NCBI GenBank assembly: GCA_016702415.1
Contig: JADJEA010000007.1
Span: 1 to 28,290 of the forward strand
DNA from: Nostocoides sp.
Lineage (GTDB): Bacteria > Actinomycetota > Actinomycetes > Actinomycetales > Dermatophilaceae
Direction of reading: 5' to 3'
Length of the DNA: 28,290 nucleotides
The translations under genes and the position numbers were made by a program. Below the pieces are notes generated by a model, which was given only the letters and a program-made list of their open reading frames with translations, was not told the origin of the DNA and made no database searches. Below are positions 7,553 to 17,823 of the stretch, in pieces (the stretch's first letter is position 1; each line of letters opens with the position of its first letter).

Positions 7553-8998
7553 CTGCGACCCCGCCTGCGCGAGCGTCTCCCCGACGTGGCAGTCGAGCTT
7601 GCACTGCGCGCCCTCTCCTTTGCGCGGCTGACGCGGGTCGGTGCTAGCGGCTGCGGAGCCCTGTTGGTAGCGGTAGGTGCCATAGCGATAGGGGGTCGCT
7701 GGCGCTCACCGGGACGAAGTTGAGGACGAAGCCGGCCGGGTCGACATCGACGGTGTGCAACGAGGTCAGCGCGGTCTGCAGGTCCTTCTTTCGGGTCCGC
7801 TCGGCGGCGACGACCATCACTAGCCCCCGGCCAGGGTGCTGTAGGAGGACCGCGTCGATGACCCGGGACGAGCGGAGGCGAGTCGATGAGGACGAAGTCG
7901 AAGTCGGCCGTCAGCTTCAAACAACTCGGCCATCGGCCGGGAGCCGAGCAGCTCGCTCGGATTGGGCGAGATCTCACCCGCCGCGAGCACCGACATACCG
8001 GTGTCGCCCCCACGGTTGGATGACATCGGCGAGGGAGGCCCGCCCCAGCAGCGCGGTCGTCAACCCGACACCGCCTCGATCCCCATCGCCTTGGCCACCG
8101 ACGGGTTACGCAGGTCGCCGTCGACGAGGATGACCCGCGACCCGGCGTCGGCGATGGCCAGGCGAGGCTGATCGATGTCGTCGTCTTGCCCTCGCCGGGC
8201 ATCGCCGAGTGAGGACGAACGAGTGCTTCCCGTCGTCACGTCGACGAACATGAGGTTGGTCCGCAGGCGCCGGATGCTTTCCGCGTGGGCGCCATGCGGG
8301 TCGCTCTCCACAGTGATCGGGCGATCGGCCGCGGTGGGCTCCAGCGGATCTGGGCGACTGGCCGGTCTGACGCAGCCTTGAGGTCGGCCTCACCGCGGAC
8401 CTTGGTGTCGAGGGCGTGGCGCACCATCGCCAGGCCGACCCCGAGCGCCAGGCCGATGAGGATGCCGAGCGCCAGGTTGCGTCGCACGTCGGGTGTCGTC
8501 GGCAACCCGGGCACGCTCGCCGAGGTGATCGTCACGCAGGTCGCGTTCGGAGCCGACTGGGACAGCAACGGCGAGAACTGGACGGCGACCTGGCCAGGAC
8601 CGGACCCGTCGTGTTGGCGATCGCGGCAGCGAGTCTTGGGTCGCTCGAGGTGCCGATGACGTCCATGACGGAGGCGTTCTCCGAAATGAGCAAGGCCACA
8701 CCCACTCCGGTGCCCGGAGGCAACCCGAGCTCGGCGCGCAACGGCTCCATGACGGTCGGCGAGTAGAGCACCTCGGCCAGGGTCTTGAGGTCGTTGTAGC
8801 GCATCACGGCAACGCCGCCGGGGTCTCCGCGAAGGTGTCCGGCGGTCGGTCGATGGTGAGATAGACGCGCGAGGACGCCGTGAACGTGGGCGTCGTCGTC
8901 ATCGTCACCGCGGCGGTGATACCGACGACGACGAGAAGGCACGCTGCGACGGTCCTCCACCTCGAGCGAAGGACGCCGAGCAACTCACGCAACTGCAC
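7549..8998 (-). CDS. Polysaccharide biosynthesis tyrosine autokinase (Wzz + CpsD/Wzc type, frameshifted)
   Basis: This inner-membrane chain-length/export regulator fuses a Wzz domain to a BY-kinase. GTG 8998 is preferred because GGGGAG lies about 10 bases upstream and the product then begins VQLRELLGVLRSRWRTVAA, a normal Wzz start; GTG 9049 is the longest alternative. TM1 is ACLLVVVGITAAV near 8920-8955. TM2, LALGILIGLALGVGLAMVRH, lies near 8415-8475. SIRRLRTNLMFV precedes the kinase. Walker A reads MPGEGKTTT (about 8180-8205), Walker A' VDGDLRNP (about 8105-8130) and Walker B DFVLIDSPP (about 7870-7895). The tail at about 7665-7695 has the Tyr cluster YRYGTYRY, the likely autophosphorylation site. 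The stop TAG 7551-7549 overlaps the pqqD-like stop. Length about 483 aa is normal. Several indels are present. Confidence 0.85.
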
Positions 8999-9122
8999 GG
9001 TCGATGCACTCCCCGGCGTCGAGAAACCCGAGCGCCTATCGTCCCACACCTGCTCGGAACGACCTCACAAACGGGGAAATCCCCGCTTAGGCTGATCTCC
9101 GAGACGTGGCGGGAGGGCATCG

Positions 9123-10246
9123 GTGCGGGTTCTGCGGGTGAGCCACAGTGCCGTGGTCGATGCCTGGCGTGAGCGCGAGCGCCTGCTGCGCGACCGCGGC
9201 CACGAGGTCCGGACCCTTTCCGCGCGGGTCTGGGACGAGGCCGGTATGCCGGTGCGCCTGAGCCCTCGCCCCGGCGAACCCGTCGAGGGGGTCGCCACCG
9301 TCGGACGACACCCCGCCCTGTTTCTCTATGACCCGCGGCCGCTGTGGCGGCCGCTCAGACCGCTGGGACGTTGTCGACCTGCACGAGGAGCCGTTCGCCC
9401 TGGCTACCGCGCAAGTGCTGCTCATGCGGGCGGTGCGTGCACGGCATACGCCCCTATGTCCCTCTACAGCGCGCAGAACCTCGACAAGCGGCTCCCGCTG
9501 CCCTTCCGGATCCTGCAGCGGTGGGCGTTGCGCGGCGCAGCGGAGGTGAGCGTCTGCAACGAGGCGGCCGGTGCGCTGGTGGTGCGGCGCGGCTTCCCGG
9601 GGCGCCCGCAAGTGATCCCGCTCGGGCTCGATCCGGCGGTCTTCGCCCCCGACCCCGCCCGCAGCGCGCCGGCCGAGGGCGCTCCGATCGTCGTCGGGTA
9701 TGCCGGTCGGCTGGCACCCCATAAGGGCCTGGCCGTGCTGCTCGACGCCCTCGACAGGCAGCCCCGGCTCGTCCTGCGGATGGCGGGGGGCTGGTCCGGA
9801 CGAGGGTGCCATGCGGGAGCGAACGGTCATCGAGGGCCTCGCTGGCCGGGTGACGTTCGCCGGAGCGCTCGAGGCGCCGGAGCCTGGCCGACTTCTATCG
9901 CGGACTGGACGTTCTAGCCGTGCCCTCATTGACGACACCAGGGTGGGTCGAGCAGTTCGGGCGGGTCGCGGTCGAGGCGATGGCGTGCGGCATACCGGTC
10001 GTCGCGAGCGACAGCGGCGCCCTGCCAGACGTGGTCGGCGGAGCCGGTCGGCTGGTCCCGCCTGGTGACGCGGCCGCCCTCGGGTCGGCACTACATGCGG
10101 TCGGGACCGACCCCCAGGAGTGGAGCCGGTGTCGAGAGGCGGGCCTGGCGCGTGCCGCCGAAGCGAGTTGGGCGGCCGTGGCGGACCGTTACGAGCGCCT
10201 GTATGCCGTCGCCACCCACGCCACCCACACCGCGCGCGCCGCGGAG
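9123..10246 (+). CDS. Glycosyltransferase family 4 (frameshifted)
   Basis: GT-B fold, retaining glycosyltransferase. GTG 9123 follows GGGAGGG at 9111-9117, a clear ribosome site. The N-terminus VRVLRVSHSAVVDAWRERE is followed by GHEVRTLSARVWDEAG. DVVDLHEEPFALAT lies near 9370-9415. The donor domain begins VVGYAGRLAPHKGLAVLLDA (9691-9750). FAGALEAPE and VLAVPS come next. The GT4 E-x7-E motif is EQFGRVAVE with MACGIPVVASDSGALPDVV (about 9950-10040). The C-terminus includes ASWAAVADRYERLYA. No stop is visible before the following GT2, so the end is set at the next likely start. It is the first gene of the long operon and is divergent from the Wzc-type gene across a 124-base gap. Confidence 0.85.
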
Positions 10247-11084
10247 GTGCTCGGCCGGTCGAGGTCGTCGTCGTCGCCTACGGGGCGCCGGACCTGCTCG
10301 CGCGGGCGTTGCGCTCGGCAGCCGATCGGCCAGTGACCGTCGTCGACAACTCCTCCTCCGCGACGTGGAGGAGGTATGCCGGGCTGCCGGGTGCGCTACC
10401 TCGACCCGGGTCGCAACCTCGGTTTCGGGGCGGGGTTAACGTGGCTTTGCGCGACCGGTTGGTGGTCGGGGCCGATGTCTTGCTGCTCAACCCGGACGCG
10501 GCGCTGCTCCCGGGCACGGTGGACGCGCTGTCAGCGCGGTTGGCAGCCGACCCGACCCTGGCGAGGCGTCGGTCCGCGACAGGTGGATGAAGCCGGGAAT
10601 GAGTCCCGGGTCGGCTGGCCGTTCCCCAGCCCGCTCCGCAGTTGGTTGGTCGCGGTCGGCCTGGGGCGTCTGGTCGACCGGAGCGACTACGCCATCGGGT
10701 CGGTGTTGTTGCTGAGGGCCGAGGCACTGGAGCAGGTGGGCGGCTTCGACGAGGAGTTCTTCCTCTACGCCGAGGAGACCGACTGGGCCAAGCGCGCGGC
10801 TCTGCTGGGATGGCGGCATACCGTGGCCACCGAGGTGACCGCCCTGCACACGGAGCTGCGACGAGCACCGACCCGGACCGGCGGCTCGTCCACTTCACCG
10901 CCGGTCTGGAGCGCTACGTGCGCAAGCACCACGGGCCAGCGGGCTGGGCGATCGCACGATCCGGGAGGCGGCAGGCACCGCCGTGCGGGCCGCGGTCTTG
11001 CCACGGCCACGCTCGCACGCGGCCCGCTCCCGACTGAGACTGCTGCTGGACGGGCCGGTCCGGCGCGAACGGGCGGCCCGATGA
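10247..11084 (+). CDS. Glycosyltransferase family 2 (rhamnosyltransferase-like, frameshifted)
   Basis: GT-A fold enzyme of the rhamnosyltransferase-like GT2 subgroup. VEVVVVAYGAPDLLARAL starts at 10258; GTG 10247 becomes in-frame if one C is restored before it. VTVVDNSSS, VRYLDPGRNLGFGAGVN (about 10390-10440) and DVLLLNPDAALLPG (about 10477-10520) follow. The acceptor-side region is IGSVLLLRAEALEQVGGFDE, then EEFFLYAEETDWAKRA (about 10750-10800), very typical of the subgroup. LGWRHTVATEVTALH and VHFTAGLERYVRKHHG follow. The last frame reads RLRLLLDGPVRRERAAR and stops at TGA 11082-11084, overlapping the next ATG. The preceding GT4 reads into it without a visible stop. Confidence 0.8.
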
Positions 11085-12399
11085 CGACCGCCTGGCAGAT
11101 CCGCGAGTGGGCCGTACACGTCGTGGGAGTGCTTGCCGCCGTTGCCCTCATGGTCGTGGCCGGGCTCATGGTGCCGCGGCAGCCGATCGCGGCAGCGGCC
11201 TCGCCGCTGCAGCGCTCGCCCTGGGACTGACCTTGCTCGACCCCATTGCCATCCCCACGCTGGCCGTCCCCGCGATGGTGGTGATCCAGCGGGTCGGCGG
11301 CTCCGGAATCAACCTGTCGCTCTCGGATGTCGCGCTCGCGGCCGCGTTCGTCCCCGCCGTGCTGCTGTGCCACCGACCATTGAGCCATGAGCTCCGGGAC
11401 CATCCTCGGGCTCAATGCTCTCTATCAGTTCGCCACGCTGCTCACCGTCGTCGTCAATCCGTATGCCGCGAACATCGTCGAATGGTTCCACGCCTGGTTG
11501 CTGGTGAGTGGGGCCCTGATCGTCGGCTGGGCGGTGGGACGGGGCGGGCGCGGTCCGCACGCGATTCGGCTGCTCATGGCGGGGTGCGCGGTGATTACCG
11601 TGGGGACGCTCGCCACGGCAGCGGTTCAGTATGCCCGCGGCGACTTCGGCCCGGTCTATCCGGCGTGGCCGTTCCCGATGCACAAGAATTTTGCCGGGAC
11701 CCTCCTGGGCCCTCGCGGCCGTGGTTGTCTATCTCCATCCGCCGTGGTTCCAGTGGCGCACGCGTCGGTCGTGGCTCTTGCTCGCGTTCTTCATGGTGGG
11801 CGTGGTGGTGACCCAATCTCGTCAGGCGATGCTCGGCTTGGTCGTCGTCTTCTTCCTCGTTGTGGTCCGCCGTCGAGTCGACCGGCGGCGCTCGCGGGCG
11901 GTCTTGGTCGTGGTGGCCACCGTGCTTGGCGTCGTCGGTGTCATGGTGCAGGACCAGCTGCAATCGGCGAACCGGTTCAACTCGACGCTGCAACGGCTGG
12001 ACTGGTTCTCCGAATCGATCGACGTCTGGATGACCGACCCGTGGGTGGGGGTGGGGCTGCGCTGGTGGTAACCGGCCGGTTCGAGGCGCGGTTCCAACCG
12101 CCGAACGCTGAGCTGGAGGTGCTCACGTCGGCCGGGGCCTTCGGGCTCGTTGCCTTCTTGGCGATGTTCGGCGGATCCGTCGTCGTCCTCCGGAGGATGG
12201 ATCCGCTGTTCGGGTTGCTCCCACTCATGGTCCTGGTATGCCGGTTCGCCCAGGCTCGAACTTCGACCTGTTCTGGGTCGCCGTCTCGGGATCGTTGCCC
12301 CCTGGCTGATCACCGGACTGGCTCTTGGGGCGCGCATGCCTTGGCCATGGACCAGGAGACCGGGCCCGGCGGCTGGCCAACGTGCGGGCCCGACAGTGA
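11081..12399 (+). CDS. O-antigen ligase / polysaccharide polymerase-like membrane protein (frameshifted)
   Basis: Polytopic membrane protein with the layout of O-antigen ligase/Wzy proteins (Wzy_C, WaaL-like). ATG 11081 overlaps the previous TGA (ATGA). Hydrophobic segments include VVGVLAAVALMVVAGLMVP, a segment ending LLDPIAIPTLAVPAMVVIQ, AFVPAVLL, LNALYQFATLLTVVVNPY, FHAWLLVSGALIVGWAVG, GLAAVVVYLHPPW, WLLLAFFMVGVVVTQSRQAM, GLVVVFFLVVVRRR, AVLVVVATVLGVVGV and FGLVAFLAMFGGSVVVL. FPMHKNFAGTLLG followed by TQSRQA matches the 'HKN' and 'SR.a' signatures. FDLFWVAVSGSL is followed by WLITGLALG near the end. The last frame ends RRLANVRARQ, TGA 12397-12399, overlapping the next GTG. Whether it polymerises or ligates cannot be told from sequence. 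Confidence 0.8.
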
Positions 12400-13515
12400 T
12401 CCGGATCATCCAGGTCGCGCCCGAGATCGGGCCGGGGAACTGGTGTCGGGGGCGTCGCGTATCACCTGGAGAGCCAGTGGCAGCGGGCCGGCATCCCGAC
12501 CGCTCGGTTCACCCTCGCCGAGGCTCGGGGCCGCTGGTTACCCGCCCCGGGACCCGGCGTCCGAGGAAAACTAGCGGTGTTGGCACGGGTCGTCTGGTTC
12601 TCGACCGTGGGGTCGGTGCTGGCTCGCCGAGTGGCTCGGCGTAACCCGGGCGCCGTCGTCGTCTGCCATAACGATGCCCTTGTCGGCGACGTCTACGTCA
12701 ACCACGGTGTGGTCGTCGAGGCTATGCGTCAGCGCGGCCAGCCGCTCGTGCGGCTGGTGCGAAACCCATTGCACCCGTTCACCGTTGCCCGTGACGCGGT
12801 GCGGTACCGGTCGGCACGGGTCCATCAGGTCGTCGTCAACCTCACGGCCGCCGACGACGCCGCGCTGCGCCGCACGTTCCGGAAGGTGCGGCCGCGCAGC
12901 GTCGTGATCGGCAACGGCGTGGATCCCGAGCGGTTCCGACCACCGACGGCCGACGAACGCGGGACCGCGAGGGACCGCCTCCAGGGGCTGGCCGACGACG
13001 ACCGGGCCGTGTTGTTCGTCGGCCACGAGTTCGACCCGCAAGGGGTTGCCGCAGATCGTGGCCGCCGTGGCCGACCTACCGTCGACTACCCACCTGGTCG
13101 TGGTCGGCGGCACTCCCGACCTGGTCTCCGGGATCGAGCGTTCGCACGGCGCGCAACTTCTCGGGGCGCGGCTGCACCTGTTGGGGCCGGTCGCTGACCC
13201 CGGTGGGTCTTCCACGGATGCGATGTCTTCGTCCTGGCCAGTGCCTATGAGGCCTACCCGTTGGTGGTCCTTGAGGCCTTAGCCAGCGGCTTGCCCGTAG
13301 TGACGACCCGTGTCGGTTCCGCGTCGGAGCTCATCGCGGATGGGGCCAACGGCCATGTGGTCGAGCGCACACCCGCCTCGATCAGGTGCGGGATCGAGGC
13401 GGCGTTATCCGGTGATCCGCAGGCTGCTCGGTCGGCCGCCCGCTCGACCGCCCTTGAGCACACCTGGGATGTCGTCGCTGCCAGATACCTGGCCTTGTTC
13501 GAGGAGTTGCGATGA
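12396..13515 (+). CDS. Glycosyltransferase family 4 (frameshifted)
   Basis: GT-B glycosyltransferase. GTG 12396 overlaps the ligase stop (GTGA). The N-terminus VIRIIQVAPEIGPG is followed in another frame by GVAYHLESQWQRAGIPTARF. A long clean stretch from 12577 reads LARVVWFSTVGSVLARRVAR, VVVCHNDALVGDVYVNHGVV, then VVIGNGVDPERFRPP. The donor domain starts VLFVGHEFDRKGLPQIVAAV (about 13008-13070) after one frame change. DVFVLASAYEAYPLVVLEAL (about 13222-13281) carries the E-x7-E motif, followed by SGLPVVTTRVGSASELI. It stops at TGA 13513-13515, overlapping the next ATG. Copies of the dispersed word flank the gene but none lies inside it. Confidence 0.85.
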
Positions 13516-14574
13516 CCCGGATCGTGCACGTCGTGCGCTCGGACGGCTTCGCCGGGGTCGAACGCTTCGTCGCCCGGCTGGCAATTGAGCAGTCCCGTCA
13601 GGCTCACCCGGTCGCCGTCATCGGCGGCGACCTGACCTGGATGCGCGACGTGCTCGGGCGGGACATCCCGCAGACACCGGCTACCTCGGTGCTGGATACG
13701 GTGCGGGCGGTCCGCGCGGCACTCGTCGTGGCCGAGCCACCGGAGGTGCTGCACGTGCACATGACTGCGGCGGAGGTTTCGGCGAGCCTGGCGCTGGCGG
13801 CGCGCCGCCGTGGACGTGGTCCTGGTCCGGCCGTCGTCGCCACCTGTCACTTCGCCTCAGCCAGGGGGTCGGGTTCGGGCTTGGCTGCGCCGGTCGTGTC
13901 CGCCGTGGCAGGTCGACGGATCGACGCCCAGATCGCGGTCAGCGGGTTCGTCGCTGCTTCAGTTGGTGGCCGCACCCCGACCCAGGTCGTCCACACGGGA
14001 GTGCCGAACCGCGACCTGCCGGCGAGGCCCCGGGACCGGGTCGCTCTCGTCGCGCAGCGGCTGGAGCCCGAGAACACACCGACGACGCGCTGCGCATCTT
14101 CGCGCGGTCGCATGTGTTCCAACGGGGCTGGCGGCTAACCGTGGCCGGGGACGGCTCACTGCGAGGTCGGTTGCTCGGCCTGGCCGCCGAGGCTGGCACA
14201 TCAGCCACGCGGTCGACATCGTCGGGCACCGCGCTGATATCGATGCCCTCATGGACCGGGCCGGCATCCTGCTGGCGCCGACCCGCCGGGAGGGTCTGGG
14301 TCTGGCCGTTCTGGAAGCGATGGCGGGCGGTCTGCCGGTGCTGGCCGCGGGGTCCGGCGGCCACCTCGGACGGTGGGCTCGGTGCCCGGCGCGCAGCTCT
14401 ACGCCGACCTCACCGACGCGGCAACCCGGCTTCGGGCCATGACCGACGACGAGCCCGGAAGGGCGGCATACGGGGCCGATCTGCAGCGAGGCGCAGCGCG
14501 AGCGGTTCACGATCCAACGGCAGGTCGCCCAGACCGAGGCGGTCTACCGACGAGTCCTGGAGGCACGTCGATGA
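13512..14574 (+). CDS. Glycosyltransferase family 4 (frameshifted)
   Basis: GT-B glycosyltransferase. ATG 13512 overlaps the previous stop (ATGA). MTRIVHVVRSDGFAGVERFV starts it; EPPEVLHVHMTAAEVSASLA (about 13735-13795) and AVVATCHFASARG follow. DAQIAVSGFVAA and VVHTGVPNRD lead into the donor domain VALVAQRLEPEKHTDDALRIFA, which needs one base restored near 14072. RLTVAGDGSLRGRL and VDIVGHRADIDALMDRAGIL follow. The E-x7-E motif sits in RREGLGLAVLEAMAGGLPVL (about 14284-14343). The last frame ends QTEAVYRRVLEARR, TGA 14572-14574, overlapping the next ATG. Confidence 0.85.
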
Positions 14575-15748
14575 CGGACATCGTCGTGCTCTTCTCTCGA
14601 AGCGTGGGACCAGGTGTGGCGCCGCAACCAGCACCTCGTCGCGGGGCTATTGCGCGCCGACTCGACGGTGCGGGTCCTGTTTGTCGAACCCGCCGCGGAC
14701 CCCCAGTATGCCGTGCTGCGCGACCGCGTCGTGCCGCGCCGGGGCGTCGGGTTGCGTCTCGGCCCGGCCCCGCCGAAGGTTGACGCTGGCCGACTGTGGC
14801 TGCTTCAGCCGACGAAATGGCTTCCCGCGTAGTGGATTCGCGGGTCGATGCGCGGCTGGCCCGGGCCGTCGTCAGGGCGGCACGGCACTTTGGGGTTCCG
14901 CGACCCGGTGTTGGTGGGTCAACGACCCGGCGGGCGCGGCCACCCTGCGAGCCACCGGATGGCGGACCCTCTACGACATCACCGACGACTGGCTGTTGGC
15001 AGATCGGACCCCCGCCGAACACGCCTGACTCGTCGACGACGAAGCGGTGTTGATGCGCCGCGCTGCCGAAGTCGTGGTCTGCTCGCCGACCTCGCGGCCA
15101 CCAAGTCGAGTTCCCGACCGGTGCGCCTCGTGCCGAATGCGGTCGATCTCGCTGCATACCAACGGGATTCGATACGTCCGGAGGATCTGCCCGCGGACCT
15201 GTCGCTCTCTACGCCGGAACGGTCCACACCGATCGGATGGATCTGCCGCTGTTGGCCCGGACTGGCAGGGCGCTCGCGGGACGGGCGACGGTCGTGTGTG
15301 TGGGTCCGGCGCCGTTGTCCCCTGCGGACTGTGAGCGACTCGGCGCCGCTGGTGTCGTGCTGCTTGGTCCCCGGCCTGCCGGGACAATCCCCGACTACCT
15401 CCGGCACGCCGACGTGTTGCTCGTCCCGCACCTGGTCACGCCGTTCACTCAGAGCTTAGATCCGATCAAGCGTTACGAATACCGTGCTGCCGCAAGGCCG
15501 GTCGTTGCCACCCCGGTGGCTGGCTTCGCAGACTCCGGTATGCCGCGGCTCACCGTCGCGACGTCGGCGAGCTTCCCTTCGGCGGTGCTCGCCGCGTTGT
15601 CGCGGCCCGGTCGGATGTCGGTTCGCCGAGCCCCGGCGGATCGCTGCCGCCCGCCGACATCGCCGTCCCCGATTGGTCGGATCGGGTCGGCCAGATCCGG
15701 GATGTCATCAGTCGTGTTGCTGAGAGCCGAGATCCGCAGGTCCGACCC
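14571..15748 (+). CDS. Glycosyltransferase, GT-B fold (TuaH-like, frameshifted)
   Basis: Probable GT-B glycosyltransferase. ATG 14571 overlaps the previous stop. MTDIVVLFS is followed, after restoring a lost TC dinucleotide in a TCTC run, by LEAWDQVWRRNQHLVAGLL and VLFVEPAADPQYAV. WVNDPAGAATLRATGW and TLYDITDDWLLADRTPAEHA (about 14970-15025) are the most characteristic segments of this subgroup. VRLVPNAVDLAAYQRD, ALYAGTVHTDRMDLPLL, ATVVCVGPAPLSPADC and GTIPDYLRHADVLLVPHLVT follow. SLDPIKRYEYRAAARPVVAT (about 15457-15515) sits where other GT4s have E-x7-E. The last residues read DWSDRVGQIRDVISRVAES in the same frame as the next gene with no stop between; the end given is set by the next gene's TTG. 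Confidence 0.75.
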
Positions 15749-16858
15749 TTGGTCGCGATCGCGCACGACTACCTCACCCAGCGTGGCGGAGCCGAACGGG
15801 TCGTTCTTGCGATGCGCGAGGCATTCCCCGAGGCGACGGTATACACGACGCTCTACGATCCGGCCGGGACCTACCCCGAATTCGCGGATGCCACCGTCGT
15901 CACGTCACCGCTCAACCGGATCGCGGTGCTGCGACGCAATCACCGGCTCGCCCTGCCGCTGCTCGCCTGGGCCACCGGGCGACTGCGCCCGGACGCCGAC
16001 GTGGTCCTCGTCTCCAGCAGCGGGTGGGCCCACGGGGTGCGGACCGCCGGCAGGCGAATCGTTTACTGTCACAATCCGGCTCGTTGGCTCTACCAGACCG
16101 ACGACTACCTCCGGGATTGACGGTCGGCGGTCGCTGACCAGGGCTGCCCTCGCAGTGCTGCGTCCGTGGCTGACCCGTTGGGACCGGCGTGCGGCATTAG
16201 CTGCGGACCGTTACCCTCGCCAACTCGCGCGTGGTCCGCGAGCGGGTGCGGGCGGCATACGGGATCGACGCGACGGTGCTCCCCGCCCCCCACACGGTGG
16301 CCGGACGCGCCGAGCAAGAGGTGGCGGTATTGACCGACTGGGCCGCGGGCTTCCATCTGGTCGTCTCCCGAATATTGCCCTATAAGAACGTCGAGGTGGT
16401 GGTCGCCGCCTTCGCCGGTATGCCGTCCTGCCGCCTCGTCGTCGTGGGCGACGGTCCCGGACGGGCTGGGTTGGTGCGCGACCTGCCGGCCAATGTCCGG
16501 GTGGTGTCGGGGTGAGCGATGCCGAGCCTGCGGTGGATCTACGCCCGGGCGTCCGCTCTCGTCGCGCCCAGCCTGGAGGACTACGGGCTGACCCCATTGG
16601 AGGCCGCGTCCTTCGGGGTGCCCACCCTGGCCCTAGAGGCCGGGGGTTATCTCCGACACGGTGGCGCCCGGACTGAGCGGACTGTTCTTCCCCGAGCCCA
16701 CCCCGGCAGCGGTGAAGGCCGCGGTCGAGGCGGGCGAACGGCATACGTGGTCGCCTCAGGCAATCCGCGCGCATGCGGCACGCTTCTCCCAGGAGCAGTT
16801 CGTCGCCTGCCCTCCGGAGCTTTGTCGTGGAACTTGTCGAACAGGGAGGAGCAGATGA
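15749..16858 (+). CDS. Glycosyltransferase family 4, mannosyltransferase-like (frameshifted)
   Basis: GT-B glycosyltransferase. The family start LVAIAHDYLTQRGGAERVVL begins at TTG 15749. FPEATVYTTLYDPAGTYPEF, VVLVSSSGWAHGVRT and RRIVYCHNPARWLYQTDDYL (about 16050-16115) are highly typical of WbaZ/WcaI-like enzymes. LANSRVVRERVRAAYGIDAT, AGFHLVVSRILPYKNVEVVV (about 16348-16407) and RLVVVGDGPGRAGLVRDL follow. A TGA at 16513-16515 is an indel effect; the next frame continues LRWIYARASALVAPSLEDYG and GLTPLEAASFGVPTLAL with the E-x7-E motif. The end reads SQEQFVA...FVVELVEQGG near 16850. The start has no good Shine-Dalgarno site and the frame is open from the upstream GT gene, so either the stop was lost by an indel or the two are fused. 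Confidence 0.8.
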
Positions 16859-17823
16859 GCCGGGTCTGTGTGGTCATCCCCGCCCACGAGCCGGGTCCCT
16901 GGCTGCAGCGCAGCCTTGACTCGGTCCTGGTTCAGAAGGGCGTGGAGGCTGGAGGTCGTCGTCGTCGACGACGGGTCGACCGAGGACTTGTCGTGGGTGG
17001 CGGACCATGCCGACCCGCGCGTCCGCTATATCCGCCAGTCGAATCAGGGGAGTCTCGGTCGCGCGTAACGTCGGGGTCGCGCACACGTCGGCGGAATGGG
17101 TGGCGCTGCTCGACCAGGACGACGAGTGGCTGGCCGGCAAGCTGGCGCGGCAGCTGGCCTTGGCCGAGCGCCAACCGGACGCCGCGTTTATCGCCACGGG
17201 GTTCGAGTGGGTGTTGCCGAGCGGACCGGTGACCAAACACTGCCCGGTCCTGGACTATCCGGGTGTGTGCTCAGCGGTGAGCACACCGTCTGCCTGAGCT
17301 TCGGTCCTCGTGCGTCGGGAGCGTTATCTGGCGGTGGGCGGTCATTCGCCGCTTCTTCCTCCAGCAGCAGGACTCGGGCCTCCTGCTGGACTTGTTGCGG
17401 GTGTTCGGCTCGGCGGCTACCGTGGCCGACCCGCTGGTGCGCTATCACGTGCATCGGGACAACACCTCACGCGATTACGGCACCGCGGCCCGTGAGTGGG
17501 ACGCGCTGCTCGACGCGCATGAGGCCCTGGCGCGCCGAGCGTCCGACCGGGTCGTCCTGGCGGCCATCGAGACGGGTCGGCGAGCCGGTCGATGCCATTA
17601 CGGCCGGCTCGCGGTGACGGCGGCGGCCGCCGCCCGCAGAGACGGCTCGTCGTTGACCCGCGTGGGCCGGCACCTCGCTGCAGCGGCCCGGCTGAACCCG
17701 GGACATCTCGTCCGGTCGGTGGCCAGGTCGATTCAGGCCCGGCTCGGCTCGCGGGATCAGTCGCGTGGTGAGTCGCGGGGTCAGTCGCGGGGTGAGTCGC
17801 GGGCAGCTGGGGGTGAGCGGTGA
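16855..17823 (+). CDS. Glycosyltransferase family 2 with Ser-Arg repeat tail (frameshifted)
   Basis: GT-A glycosyltransferase. ATG 16855 is preceded by AGGGAGGA, a strong ribosome site. MSRVCVVIPAHEPGPWLQRS, LDSVLVQKGVE and EVVVVDDGSTEDLSWVADHA (one frame change near 16945) form the nucleotide-binding half. VSVARNVGVAHTS and WVALLDQDDEWLAGKLARQL (about 17100-17155) give the D-x-D region. DPLVRYHVHRDNTSRDYGTA and HYGRLAVTAAAAARRDGSS follow in the C-terminal part. The last 25 residues carry a tandem repeat (see 17749-17796). It stops at TGA 17821-17823, overlapping the next GTG. Confidence 0.8.
17749..17796 (+). repeat. Four 12-base tandem repeats coding Ser-Arg-Gly-Glu/Gln
   Basis: Four in-frame 12-base units of the form TCGCGGGGT(C/G)AG run from 17749 to 17796 with two to three mismatches. 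They encode SRDQ-SRGE-SRGQ-SRGE at the C-terminus of the GT2 gene. A fifth partial unit (TCGCGG) follows. The repeat lies outside the catalytic domain and would be hydrophilic and flexible. Units of 12 bases keep the frame when copies are gained or lost. Confidence 0.85.

Noticed and set aside
16513..16515. TGA as the end of the mannosyltransferase-like GT4
   Set aside because: The protein continues in the next frame with LRWIYARASALVAPSLEDYG and the E-x7-E motif, so this is an indel effect.
17749..17796. CRISPR-like array
   Set aside because: Four contiguous 12-base coding repeats without spacers; no cas genes.
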